From the NCBI RefSeq assembly GCF_049647105.1, contig NZ_JBARWZ010000016.1, positions 38,276 through 102,275 on the forward strand: a stretch of 64,000 nt of DNA. The letters run 5' to 3'. Below the pieces are notes generated by a model. That model saw only the letters and a program-made list of their open reading frames with translations, ran no database searches and was not told the DNA's origin. The stretch's first letter is position 1. Each line of letters starts with the position of its first letter. Below, one piece after another: positions 16,431-24,033 of this stretch. The position numbers and the translations under genes are program-made. Source of the stretch: Actinophytocola sp049647105 (GTDB lineage: Bacteria; Actinomycetota; Actinomycetes; Mycobacteriales; Pseudonocardiaceae).

Positions 16431-16463
16431 GGTGTGCGGGCGGGCTTGCGCCACCCGCACACC
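16431..16463. terminator. Hairpin between convergent genes
   Basis: GGTGTGCGGG at 16431-16440 pairs perfectly with CCCGCACACC at 16454-16463 around a 13-nt loop. It lies between the stops of the convergent pentapeptide and desaturase genes and could terminate both, although no T-run follows. Confidence 0.6.
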
Positions 16464-16468
16464 ACGTC

Positions 16469-17428
16469 TTATGCGCTGCCGCGGTTCTCCAGCGTCGCGA
16501 GGCGCTTGGGCGTCGGCCAGCGCACGTCGGTCGCCCAGCCGAACTTCTCGAAGAACCAGATGAGCCGGGCGGAGATGTCGATCTGCCCGCGCTTCACGCC
16601 GTGCCGCGCGCAGGTCGGGTCGGCGTGGTGCAGGTTGTGCCACGACTCGCCCATGGACACGATGGCGAGCGGCCAGAAGTTCGCCGACCGGTCGCGGGCG
16701 GCGAACGGGCGCGAGCCGATCATGTGGCAGATCGAGTTCACCGACCACGTCACGTGGTGGAGGAACGAGACCCGCACGAGCCCGGCCCAGAAGAACGCGG
16801 TGACCGCGCCCCACAGCGACCAGCTGATCAGGCCGCCGAGCACGGCGGGTGCGGTCAGGGTGACCAGGGTCCACAGGCCGAACTGGCGGTGCACGCGGAC
16901 GATGTCGCCGTCGGCGAGGAGGTCGGGCGCGAACCGCTCGGCGTTGGTGAGGTTGCGGTCGAACACCCAGCCCATGTGGGCGTGCCAGAAACCCTTCACC
17001 AGCGCCAGTGGCGAGGAGCCGAACGCCCACGGCGAGTGCGGGTCGCCGTCGCGGTCGGAGAACGCGTGATGGCGCCGGTGGTCAGCGACCCAGTGCGTGA
17101 TCGGGCCCTGCAACGCCATGCTGCCCACGATCGCGAGCCCAACCCGCAATGGCCGGGAGGCCTTGAACGCGCGGTGTGTGAAGTAACGGTGGAATCCGAC
17201 GGTCACCCCGAGGCAGGTGGCCGTGTAGAAGAAGACGGCGAGCCCGACATCGAGCCAGTGCAGGCCCCAGCCCCAGGTCAGAGGTATCGCGGCGAGGAGC
17301 GCGACGAACGGGCCCAGGATGAAGAGGTAGGTTCCGATCTGCGGCCACGTCCCGCGCGGCGGGCCGTGCAGCGGACGCACCTCCCGCGCGTGTGCCCCGG
17401 TAGTTTCGCCCTCTGCCGTCAGCTTCAT
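16469..17428 (-). CDS. Fatty acid (delta-9 type) desaturase
   Basis: A 319-residue integral membrane di-iron desaturase. The three histidine boxes are present: HRYFTH, HRRHH and HNLHH, together with further conserved His near HAHMGW and HHVTWSVNS. About four hydrophobic helices precede and separate them. It should introduce a double bond into saturated acyl-CoA or lipid-bound acyl chains and thereby set membrane fluidity. ATG 17428 (MKLTAEGE) gives the usual N-terminus. It is monocistronic. Confidence 0.93.
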   Translation of the reverse strand: MKLTAEGETTGAHAREVRPLHGPPRGTWPQIGTYLFILGPFVALLAAIPLTWGWGLHWLDVGLAVFFYTATCLGVTVGFHRYFTHRAFKASRPLRVGLAIVGSMALQGPITHWVADHRRHHAFSDRDGDPHSPWAFGSSPLALVKGFWHAHMGWVFDRNLTNAERFAPDLLADGDIVRVHRQFGLWTLVTLTAPAVLGGLISWSLWGAVTAFFWAGLVRVSFLHHVTWSVNSICHMIGSRPFAARDRSANFWPLAIVSMGESWHNLHHADPTCARHGVKRGQIDISARLIWFFEKFGWATDVRWPTPKRLATLENRGSA

Positions 17429-17758
17429 GCGCACAAGTAAGCAGGTCCGGCTGAACAACGCCACACCCGGGGGCAAATTGGGGCGTCAAACACGGGTGAA
17501 CAGCCGTTGCGCCCTGTCACGACCCCCGGCCGGGCGTGACCGCCCGCTGTGATCAACAGCCGTGAACCGGTGCCTGCCGGCAGATCAGGCTCTCATTTCC
17601 GACACGGTGTCTTCAACCATCGCCAGCTGTTCCACATCGGACCTGCACCCAATTCCTCGTGATCACTTGCGCTTTTGGCTGATTCAGCTGATTATTTGCA
17701 CAGTTGCGGGCAACAAACCAGCGGGTATGCACGAATCGTGCACGTCAGGAGCGGATAG
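17429..17758. other. Low-GC intergenic region between desaturase and lsr2
   Basis: These 330 bp separate the divergent desaturase and lsr2 genes. The right half is clearly richer in A and T than the rest of the window (for example GCTGATTATTTGCACAG near 17688-17704). Lsr2 binds AT-rich DNA and is often autoregulated, so this is a plausible binding region. I see no convincing gene here; any open frame has atypical codon use. Confidence 0.5.
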
Positions 17759-18160
17759 ATGGCACAGCAAGTATTGGTCCAACTCGTCGACGATCTCGAC
17801 GGTACGGCTTCTTCCGATGTTTCCACGGTCTTGTTCAGCCTCGACGGGGTGACCTATGAGATCGACCTGTCGGAGGACAACGCCGAGCGGCTGCGCGGCG
17901 GTCTGGCCGAGTACGTCGAGGCTGGTCGGCGGGTCGGTGGCCGGATCAAGCGCGGCAGCAAGTCGGGTCAGAACGGTTCCGGTGCGGCGAACGACGCCGG
18001 GCTGGTTCGGGCATGGGCGAACGAGAACGGATTCGGGCTCTCGGGCCGCGGCCGAATCCCGTCGCACGTCGTCGAGGCTTACCGGGCGGCGAAGGCGGAG
18101 TCCGAGCAGAAGCCGGCCAAGCCGACCCCGAAGCGCCGCACCCGAACCAAGAAGAGCTGA
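17759..18160 (+). CDS. lsr2: Lsr2 family nucleoid-associated protein
   Basis: A 133-residue Lsr2 homologue, a xenogeneic silencer that bridges AT-rich DNA. The N-terminal dimerisation domain (MAQQVLVQLVDDLDGT...YEIDLSEDNAERL) and the C-terminal DNA-binding domain with the RGR AT-hook-like motif at residues 97-99 (SGRGRIPSHVVEAY) are both intact. A Lys/Arg tail of about 20 residues follows, longer than in mycobacteria. Its 3' side carries the 22-bp repeat array rather than a simple terminator. Confidence 0.95.
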   Translation: MAQQVLVQLVDDLDGTASSDVSTVLFSLDGVTYEIDLSEDNAERLRGGLAEYVEAGRRVGGRIKRGSKSGQNGSGAANDAGLVRAWANENGFGLSGRGRIPSHVVEAYRAAKAESEQKPAKPTPKRRTRTKKS

Positions 18161-18186
18161 TTCCAACCCCCGAGCCACCCCAAGAA

Positions 18187-18440
18187 CCGCGAGTCCACGC
18201 TTCAGACCCCGCGAGTCCACCGTTCGGGACCCGCGAGTCCACGGTTCGGGACCCGCGAGTTTGCCGTTCAGAACCCGCGAGCCGCCCTCTCGTGACCCAC
18301 GAACCGGCGGTTCTGGCTGCCCGAACGCGTCGATCGCCGCCTCTCGGCGTCCCGAACGGTGAACTCGCGAGGCCGGAACGGTGAACTCGCGGGTTCTGAA
18401 CCGTGGACTCGCGGGGTCCGAACCGTGGACTCGCGGGGTC
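18187..18440. repeat. Inverted array of 22-bp repeats, element A
   Basis: The left arm has units starting with CCGCGAG at 18187, 18209, 18231, 18253 and 18275 and a degenerate one at 18297, a period of exactly 22 bp. The unit reads CCGCGAGTCCACGG followed by TTCGGGAC. The right arm carries the reverse complement (CTCGCGG core) at 18364, 18386, 18408 and 18430, again exactly 22 bp apart. The arms face each other and could fold into one long hairpin. It follows lsr2. A related element is at 37204-37369. Confidence 0.9.
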
Positions 18441-18557
18441 TTATGGGGGTTTGTGGGTGGGTTGGGGTGGGTTGGGTTGTATGGGTTGGACACGCGGGGG
18501 TGCGGTGTGGGGCGAAATTACTGCCCTGTGGGGGCGTTCGGGTGTAGGTTGTTGGCA

Positions 18558-18671
18558 GTTGGGAAGCACCTCGTCCGGGGAGACGAGACCTGCGGAGGCA
18601 CCGGGATTCCCGTTGAGCCGTCCCGCTTCTGCCGAAGGTGGCAACGCGGTCCCAGCCTGTCCAGAAGGGAC
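18558..18671 (+). promoter_or_regulatory. Structured leader upstream of a small gene (unclassified RNA element)
   Basis: Two nested stems are visible. GGGAA near 18561 can pair with TTCCC near 18607, enclosing the hairpin CTCGTC/GACGAG. Further on, GTCCC...TTCTG (18620-18631) pairs with CAGAAGGGAC (18662-18671), enclosing GCCGAAGGTGGCAACGCGG, which is loosely similar to the T-box core GGTGG-N-ACCGCG. The 3' arm overlaps the only good ribosome-binding site of the following gene (AGAAGGGA), so folding could block translation. No known riboswitch class fits well. Confidence 0.4.
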
Positions 18672-18679
18672 GTACGACC

Positions 18680-18850
18680 ATTACGACCACGACGAACGAG
18701 GAGCCCGCTCAGCAGGTTCCCACGGCGCTCTTCAGCCACCCGACCATCCACCACGCCAACGGCAAGGCCGCGCGAAACACCGGCCAGCCGGTGTACGAGA
18801 ACCTCTTCCAGGAGCCGTCGATTCCCACCCATCGGGAAACGCTCGACTGA
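18680..18850 (+). CDS. Small protein of unknown function, probable ATT start
   Basis: The frame from 18680 encodes 56 residues (ITTTTNEEPAQQVPTALFSH at the start, YENLFQEPSIPTHRETLD at the end). It looks like a real short protein: Thr-rich leader, no stop-prone or Arg/Ala-rich shadow composition. No ATG lies in frame. The nearest GTG (18638) is inside the structured leader and lacks an RBS, whereas AGAAGGGA at 18664-18670 is ideally placed for ATT 18680, a rare start codon. Function unknown; no signal peptide or membrane segment. Confidence 0.45.
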   Translation: MTTTTNEEPAQQVPTALFSHPTIHHANGKAARNTGQPVYENLFQEPSIPTHRETLD

Positions 18851-18864
18851 CCGGCGAAAAATCT

Positions 18865-18911
18865 CCGGCCGGTATGCCGGTCCGGCATCCGTGTAACCGA
18901 CATACCGGCCG
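18865..18911 (+). terminator. Possible hairpin after the small gene
   Basis: CCGGCCGGTATG at 18865-18876 pairs with CATACCGGCCG at 18901-18911 around a loop that itself contains a shorter CCGG pairing. It lies 15 bp after the small gene stop and before the convergent dienelactone hydrolase gene, so it may be a bidirectional terminator or an operator. Confidence 0.4.
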
Positions 18912-19057
18912 CGGTCGGCGCAGGGCGCGCTCGTGTGCCGCGAAATCGAGGCCATCGAGGCGCTGATCAGGCATTTTCGGTGACCGGGCGGTCCCGCCAC
19001 GTCCGACTTCGCTGTGGCTGGTGGCGGTTGCCTACGTCATGGTCGTCGACGAGGCGC

Positions 19058-19783
19058 TCAGGGAGTTCCGTCTGCGCCGAGGTGCTCCGCGAAGAAGGCC
19101 TCGATCCGGCGCCACTCCAGCGCGGCTGACTCCGGCTCGGGGCCTGAGTGTGAGGCGCGAAGCAGCGGCCGGAGCCATCGCGGTCCGCTCTCCTCCTCGT
19201 TGAGGAAGGAGTGCCCGGCGTTCGGGTACACCTCGACGTCGTGCACGACACCCGCCCGTTCCAGCGCGTCCGACAGCTTGCCCGGCGCGCCACGCAGCAT
19301 GCGGTCACGGGCGCCGTAACTGGCGAGCACCGGGCACGCGCCCGCCATCGCCTCGTCCGGCTTCCTCGGCAGCATGCCGTAGTTGGCCGACACCGCGGCC
19401 ATGGTGTGCACGGTCAGCAGCACGAACCCACCACCCATGCAGAACCCGATGGCGCCGACGCGCCCGGTGCAGTCGTCCGACGCCGCGAGCCACGTCCGCG
19501 CGGCCTCGATGTCGGCGAACGCCTTGCCCTTCCCCGACGACATCGCGGCCAGCGTCGCCGCCAGGCACCAGCGCGCCCCGCCCTGGCTGTACAGGTCCGG
19601 CGCGAGGGTGAGGTAGCCGGAGCGCGCGAGCCGGTCGGCGTGCTTGCGCATCTCCCCGTCCAGCCCCCACACCTCGTGGACCAGCACCACGCCCGGCCAC
19701 GGACCGTCGCCTGCCGGCCGCGCGAGGTAGCCGTGCAACCGCTGGGAGCCCTCCGCGCGGGGCGGTATCTCGATCTGCGTCAC
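19058..19783 (-). CDS. Dienelactone hydrolase family protein
   Basis: A 241-residue alpha/beta hydrolase of the dienelactone hydrolase family. The nucleophile is Cys in GFCMGGG, with Asp in YGARDRML and His in NAGHSFLNEE completing the triad; EVWGL near residue 41 holds the family Glu. Members open dienelactones in chlorocatechol breakdown, but many act on other esters. GTG 19783 gives the normal start; the open frame further upstream is the shadow of the methyltransferase. It follows that methyltransferase gene by 2 bp and is probably cotranscribed. Confidence 0.9.
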   Translation of the reverse strand: MTQIEIPPRAEGSQRLHGYLARPAGDGPWPGVVLVHEVWGLDGEMRKHADRLARSGYLTLAPDLYSQGGARWCLAATLAAMSSGKGKAFADIEAARTWLAASDDCTGRVGAIGFCMGGGFVLLTVHTMAAVSANYGMLPRKPDEAMAGACPVLASYGARDRMLRGAPGKLSDALERAGVVHDVEVYPNAGHSFLNEEESGPRWLRPLLRASHSGPEPESAALEWRRIEAFFAEHLGADGTP

Positions 19784-19785
19784 GC

Positions 19786-20631
19786 CTACCGATCCTGCAC
19801 GGGTTCTCTCCGGTGCGCCACGGTCAGTATGGCGAGGTAACGGCGTGTCGCGACCCCGCCGAAGTCCGCGCGAATGATGTCGGTGATGCCGGAAAGCAGC
19901 CGCGCGCGCCGCTCCGGCGGCACCCGCAGATATATCGAATAGGTCGACAGCAGCGCCGCCGCGTCGTCGGCGTCGTAGGCGGCTTCCCACTCGTAGGAAT
20001 GGATCACGGGTGGCGAGAACAACGCACCCGCACGGCTGTGCCCCGACTTCGGCTCGGCCACCTCCCACACCGCGCCGATGTCGTCCGCCGCGGCACTGAC
20101 CTCGCGGAGTAGCGACCCGGCGGACGGCGACAGCCCGAACTCGACCTCCGGTGCGTAGCGGGCGTGCAGGTCGGCCGATGCCTGGTAGATGTCGTTGAAC
20201 ACCCCGCCCTCGACCGTGCGGTTGGTGACGAGCGCCAGTGCACCACCTGGCGCGAGCACGTTGGCCGCCAGCCGCCACCGCACCTCCGGCGCCACCCAGT
20301 GGTAGGCGGTGGCGGAGAACACCATGTCGTAGGTGCCGTCCGGCACCCAGTCGTCGAAGCGGGCGATGTCCACGGTGAACGGCTGACCGGCCAGGTTCGC
20401 GCCCGCCCGCGCGGCGAGGGCGGCGCCGGGTTCGACGGCGTGCACCCGAAAGCCACGCGCGAGCAGATCCCGGGTCGCGGTGCCCGGCCCGGGCCCGACC
20501 TCGAGCACCCGCGCACCGGCAGGCACCCCGGCCAGCGCGACGATGTCGTCGAACATCTCGGCCGGATATCCCGGCCGCACCCGGTCGTACTGTGCCGCGA
20601 TCTCGTCGAAGACCAACCCGAGCCCGTCCAT
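19786..20631 (-). CDS. Class I SAM-dependent methyltransferase
   Basis: A 281-residue methyltransferase. The N-terminus FDEIAAQYDRVRPGYPAEMFD is typical of a large actinobacterial group, motif I is VLEVGPGPGTATRDLL (about 42-57), then HAVEPGA and the motif with YDMVFSATAYHWV. The C-terminal part YSIYLRVPPERRARLLSGI is also usual for the group. Substrate unknown. It is divergent from kptA with 31 bp between starts. Confidence 0.88.
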   Translation of the reverse strand: MDGLGLVFDEIAAQYDRVRPGYPAEMFDDIVALAGVPAGARVLEVGPGPGTATRDLLARGFRVHAVEPGAALAARAGANLAGQPFTVDIARFDDWVPDGTYDMVFSATAYHWVAPEVRWRLAANVLAPGGALALVTNRTVEGGVFNDIYQASADLHARYAPEVEFGLSPSAGSLLREVSAAADDIGAVWEVAEPKSGHSRAGALFSPPVIHSYEWEAAYDADDAAALLSTYSIYLRVPPERRARLLSGITDIIRADFGGVATRRYLAILTVAHRREPVQDR

Positions 20632-20650
20632 GACCGCGAGTCTGCCCGAT

Positions 20651-20656
20651 TAGAGT
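20651..20656 (+). promoter_or_regulatory. Leaderless-type -10 box TAGAGT
   Basis: TAGAGT ends exactly 6 nt before ATG 20663 of kptA and no RBS lies between, indicating leaderless transcription. Confidence 0.55.
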
Positions 20657-20662
20657 CCGGGC

Positions 20663-21175
20663 ATGTACGACGTTCAGCTCAGCAAACAGATGTCGCACGC
20701 GTTGCGGCACGCGCCATGGCAGTACGAGCTGGAACTGGACGAAGCGGGCTGGACGCCGGTCGCGGACCTGCTCGCGGCGCTGGGCGTGAGCCGTGCGCGG
20801 CTGGAGAACGTGGTGCGCGAGAACCCCAAGCAGCGGTTCGAACTGGTGGAGGACCGCGTCCGCGCCCGCTACGGGCACAGTGTGCCGGGCCGGATCGTGC
20901 GGGAACCGGGCACACCGCCCGCCGAGCTGTTCCACGGCACGTCCACGTCGGCGGCGGAGAGCATCCTGCTGGACGGGCTGCGGCCCATGCGGCGGCAGTA
21001 CGTCCACCTCTCGGTGACGCGGGAGATGGCCGAGACGGTCGGCAGCCGCAAGGGCGAGCGGATACGGGTGCTGACAGTCGACACGCCCGCAGCGCGGGCC
21101 GCGGGCGTGGAGTTCCTGCGTGGCAACGAGATCGTGTGGCTGGCGGACCATGTGCCCGCCAAGTTCCTGCGTTAG
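20663..21175 (+). CDS. kptA: RNA 2'-phosphotransferase (Tpt1/KptA family)
   Basis: A 170-residue KptA. Tpt1 enzymes remove an internal 2'-phosphate from RNA using NAD+, producing ADP-ribose 1'',2''-cyclic phosphate; in eukaryotes this completes tRNA splicing. Conserved elements are LSKQMSHALRHAP (residues 6-18), QRFELVEDRVRARYGHS with the RNA-contacting His, LFHGTSTSAAESIL and YVHLSV. Bacteria lack the matching tRNA-splicing pathway, so the natural substrate is unclear; RNA repair or ADP-ribosyl capping have been proposed. Monocistronic. Confidence 0.93.
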   Translation: MYDVQLSKQMSHALRHAPWQYELELDEAGWTPVADLLAALGVSRARLENVVRENPKQRFELVEDRVRARYGHSVPGRIVREPGTPPAELFHGTSTSAAESILLDGLRPMRRQYVHLSVTREMAETVGSRKGERIRVLTVDTPAARAAGVEFLRGNEIVWLADHVPAKFLR

Positions 21176-21274
21176 GGGAAGCGGCCGGCCACGACCCGCG
21201 GCATCGGTTCACCGGGGGACAGGAAACCGATGCCGCGTCGAGTCAGGCCGCGGCCGACCGCTATCGCTGCCCGG

Positions 21275-21769
21275 TCACCTGGTGGGGGAGTCACCGGGCT
21301 TGATGTTGGTGACCACCGGCTGCTGCTGCGTCGCCTGGCGCGGCGGCGCCATGCTGGCAGCGGGTGCGCCCGTGCGGGCGTCGTGGGGCGCCGGGGTACC
21401 AGCCGGCGGGGTCACCATCGTGTCGGTGCTGCTGGCCACGGGCTCGTGCCGGTGGTCGTCTTCTTCCTTGCGCAGCTGCTCGGCGAGCTCGTCCCGCTCG
21501 CGAGCGGCGGCCTTGGCTTCCCTGCGTGCCTCGCGGTAGCGGGCGCGGTTCTCCCGGGCCCTGCGCCCGGCAGACATGATCATCGACAGCCCGATCAGGA
21601 AGAGCGCCGCGACCACGAGCCCGGCGACGAACGCCTGCGCCATTGTCACGTCACCCAGATCGCGGCCGAACATGGTGACCGTTTGTGCGTCGCCACCGTT
21701 GTTGTAGGCGATCAGCAGCACACCAACGGCGCCACTCAGCACCACCAGTAGCAAGCCGAGGATAAGCAT
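21275..21769 (-). CDS. Two-helix membrane protein with a cytoplasmic charged and Pro/Thr-rich tail
   Basis: A 164-residue protein with hydrophobic helices at about 1-22 and 45-67, then an Arg/Glu-rich coiled-coil stretch (RRARENRARYREARREAKAA) and a low-complexity Pro/Thr/Ala tail. No family recognised. ATG 21769 is chosen because AAGGAGG lies about 10 nt upstream and it opens the first helix directly. It stands alone, convergent with kptA. Confidence 0.75.
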   Translation of the reverse strand: MLILGLLLVVLSGAVGVLLIAYNNGGDAQTVTMFGRDLGDVTMAQAFVAGLVVAALFLIGLSMIMSAGRRARENRARYREARREAKAAARERDELAEQLRKEEDDHRHEPVASSTDTMVTPPAGTPAPHDARTGAPAASMAPPRQATQQQPVVTNIKPGDSPTR

Positions 21770-21914
21770 GCTCCGTGCACCTCCTTGAAAGGCCCTGTTG
21801 AACAAACAGGTACCCACTACGGGGTGCCGTCAACCATCGTCTTACCGGGTGATGTGAAATCGGCACTGCGCGTAGCTATTGACCCACCATGGTCTAGACC
21901 ATGACCATGAGTTC

Positions 21915-23087
21915 ATGTCCGCACCCCGCAAGCGGTTCATCGTCGGTTTCCTCGCCCTGCTGCTGGTGTTCAGCGGTCAGGTCGTGCCAGCGACCGCCGC
22001 ACCGCCCACCTTCACCCATCCCGGAGTACTCGTCAGCCGCCCGATGCTCGACTTCGTGCGCGGCAAGGTCAACGCGAACGCCCAGCCGTGGCGGGCCGCG
22101 TACGACCAGATGGCCGGAAGTTCCTACGCGTCCCTGTCCAGGACCCCCAAGCCACGTCCGGTGGTCGAGTGCGGCCCATACTCGAACCCCAACTACGGCT
22201 GCACTGACGAGCGCCAGGACGCGATCGCCGCGTACACGCTCGCGCTGATGTGGTACTTCACGCAGGACACCCGCTATGCCACCAAGTCCATCCAGATCAT
22301 GGACGCCTGGTCGGCGACCATCACGGGTCACACGAACAGCAACGCCCCGCTCCAGACGGCGTGGTCCGGCGTCTCGTGGGCGCAGGCCGCGGAGCTGATC
22401 AAGTACGCGTACGGCAACTGGCCCAACTCGGGCCGCTTCGGCACGATGCTGCGGAACGTGTACCTGCCGAGGGTCATCAACGGCGCCACGACCGCCAACG
22501 GCAACTGGGAGTTGGTGATGATGGAGGCCGCGCTCGGGATTTCGGTGTTCCTGGAGGACCGGTCCGCGTACGACCGCGCGGTGGCGAAGTACCGCACCCG
22601 CGTGCCTGCCTTCGTGTACATCGCGAGCGACGGCGCCCTGCCCCACCCGCCGGCGAACAGCAGCATCGACACCCGCGACGAGATCGTCCAGTACTGGCAG
22701 AACCAGAGCACGTTCTCCGAGGGCCTGACACAGGAGACCTGCCGGGACTTCACGCACACCGGCTACGGCATCGCGTCGATCGCCGACTTCGCGGAGACCA
22801 CGCGGATCCAGGGCCAGAGCCTGTACCCGGAGATCGCGGACCGGCTGCGCACCGCGCTGGGCTTCCAGTCACGATACGAGCTGGAGGCACCGCCGTCCTG
22901 GCTGTGCGGCGGCACGGTTCACCGGGGGCTGGGGCCGGTCACCGAGGTCGGGTACAACCACCTCAACACGAGGCTCGGCATAACCATGCCGAACACGAAG
23001 ACGTTCACGGAGTCACACCGTCCACAAGGGACGAACAGTCTGTTCGTCTCCTGGCAGACGCTCACCCACGCACAGAACCCGAACTGA
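21915..23087 (+). CDS. Secreted alginate lyase family protein
   Basis: A 390-residue exported protein. The signal peptide RKRFIVGFLALLLVFSGQVV ends near residue 29 (ATAAPP). The mature part matches the alginate lyase (PL5-like) superfamily: HPGVLVSRPMLDFVRGKV, a toroid of helices with the segment NGNWELVMMEAALGISVFLE and the catalytic-region pattern TCRDFTHTGYGIAS. Such enzymes cut uronic-acid polysaccharides by beta-elimination, but many soil homologues act on other sugars. ATG 21915 is preferred over upstream TTG 21879 because it precedes the signal peptide directly. A strong terminator follows. Confidence 0.85.
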   Translation: MSAPRKRFIVGFLALLLVFSGQVVPATAAPPTFTHPGVLVSRPMLDFVRGKVNANAQPWRAAYDQMAGSSYASLSRTPKPRPVVECGPYSNPNYGCTDERQDAIAAYTLALMWYFTQDTRYATKSIQIMDAWSATITGHTNSNAPLQTAWSGVSWAQAAELIKYAYGNWPNSGRFGTMLRNVYLPRVINGATTANGNWELVMMEAALGISVFLEDRSAYDRAVAKYRTRVPAFVYIASDGALPHPPANSSIDTRDEIVQYWQNQSTFSEGLTQETCRDFTHTGYGIASIADFAETTRIQGQSLYPEIADRLRTALGFQSRYELEAPPSWLCGGTVHRGLGPVTEVGYNHLNTRLGITMPNTKTFTESHRPQGTNSLFVSWQTLTHAQNPN

Positions 23088-23091
23088 CCGA

Positions 23092-23117
23092 AGGGCCCCG
23101 GACTCCGGGGCCTTTCT
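23092..23117 (+). terminator. Rho-independent-type terminator
   Basis: GGCCCCGG and CCGGGGCC form a perfect stem with a 3-nt loop (ACT), followed by TTTCTCCT, five bases after the alginate lyase stop. It is one of the clearest intrinsic terminators in the window. Confidence 0.85.
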
Positions 23118-23181
23118 CCTGACAGCCTCGCCGAGGTCGGCACCGGCCACGACGAGCCCCATCAACCACCGACAAATATTT

Positions 23182-23193
23182 TTGTCTTGACAA
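23182..23193. promoter_or_regulatory. Palindromic operator overlapping a -35 box
   Basis: TTGTC-TT-GACAA (23182-23193) is a perfect 5+5 inverted repeat; it overlaps TTGACA at 23187-23192, a consensus -35 hexamer, and a further TTGTC half-site follows at 23200-23204. The position upstream of the DoxX-like gene suggests control by a small dimeric repressor, which is not encoded next to it. Confidence 0.5.
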
Positions 23194-23295
23194 GAAGAGT
23201 TGTCGGATGCGAGTGTTGCGTCATGAACAACACAGCCACTCGCACCCAGTCAGGTCACCGTCACGGCCGCCCGCGCGGGCCAGGTCATCAGCCTC

Positions 23296-23631
23296 GTGGC
23301 GACCGCGTTCCTGCTGTTCGACGCGGTCCTCCACATGCTCGCGATCGAGCCGGTCGTCGAGTCGTTCGGAGATCTCGGTTTCCCCGGTTGGCAGGCGCTC
23401 CCGATCGGCATCCTCGAACTCGCCTGCCTTGCCCTCTATGCGATTCCACGCACGTCGGTACTTGGCGCGGTGTTACTCACCGGCTACCTGGGCGGCGCCG
23501 TCTGCGCGCACTTCCGCGCCGAGTCACCGCTGATGTCGACGACGTTGTTCCCCGTCTACCTCGGCATCGCCGTCTGGGCAGGGCTGTACCTGCGCATTCC
23601 GAAGGTCCGCGCGCTCGTCAGAGGCGCGTGA
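23296..23631 (+). CDS. DoxX-like membrane protein, N-terminus probably disturbed by a frameshift
   Basis: A hydrophobic protein with about four helices and the DoxX-like motifs ILELACLALYAIPRTSVLGA, VLLTGYLGGAV and FPVYLGIAVWAGLYLR. The only start in this frame is GTG 23296, which cuts into the first helix. The frame continues upstream as SQVTVTAARAGQVISLV, which looks coding, and an ATG at 23223 (MNNTATRTQ) lies one frame away. Skipping one base near 23245-23252 would join them into about 135 residues, the usual size. Either a sequence error or a real mutation. Confidence 0.75.
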   Translation: MATAFLLFDAVLHMLAIEPVVESFGDLGFPGWQALPIGILELACLALYAIPRTSVLGAVLLTGYLGGAVCAHFRAESPLMSTTLFPVYLGIAVWAGLYLRIPKVRALVRGA

Positions 23632-23637
23632 GACGAG

Positions 23638-24033
23638 TCAGTCCGAGGAACCGGCGCGGCGGCGGCCGACCAGGAACATCACGAACCCGACCGCCGCACC
23701 CGCCGCGGCCACCTCGGCTCCGAGCGTCAGCGCGAGGGCCACCAGCACCACGGCGAACACCACTACCCGCACCAGCGCCTCGCGCAGGGTGGGAGCCCAG
23801 TCTCCGACGACGCGCTCCGCGACACGCAAGACCCGATCTCGCGTGGCCGGGCGGAGTGCGTGCGTCGCGGGGCGACGCGAGGCCGGGGCCGTCGACGGCT
23901 CGCGCTCGACAGCGGCCGCGAGCCGGACCGTCCTGCGAGCGGGCCGCTCCAGCTCCGCTGATCTTCCTTCTTCTGGTGTCATCGCGGTTTCGGGCCTTGT
24001 CCTGGTCACCGTGCGTGCTTTCCTCTTCGTCAT
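23638..24033 (-). CDS. Small membrane protein of unknown function
   Basis: A 131-residue protein with a basic, Pro/Arg-rich N-terminal half and two closely spaced hydrophobic helices near residues 88-125 (VVVFAVVLVALALTLGAEVAAAGAAVGFVMFLVG), ending RRRAGSSD. No family recognised. Its stop is 6 bp from the convergent DoxX-like gene stop. Codon use fits the genome, so it is likely real. Confidence 0.65.
   Translation of the reverse strand: MTKRKARTVTRTRPETAMTPEEGRSAELERPARRTVRLAAAVEREPSTAPASRRPATHALRPATRDRVLRVAERVVGDWAPTLREALVRVVVFAVVLVALALTLGAEVAAAGAAVGFVMFLVGRRRAGSSD

Noticed and set aside
18187..18440. CRISPR array
   Set aside because: The 22-bp units abut without spacers, face each other in two arms, and no cas genes are present.
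18585..18671. Glycine riboswitch or T-box
   Set aside because: GCCGAAGG and GGTGGCAACGCGG are suggestive, but the paired-aptamer core, the T-box stem I features and a fitting downstream gene are missing. Kept only as an unclassified structured leader.
19058..21151. A single 697-residue protein covering dienelactone hydrolase and upstream DNA
   Set aside because: The upstream part is the antisense or frame shadow of the methyltransferase and kptA; the hydrolase has its own start at 19783.
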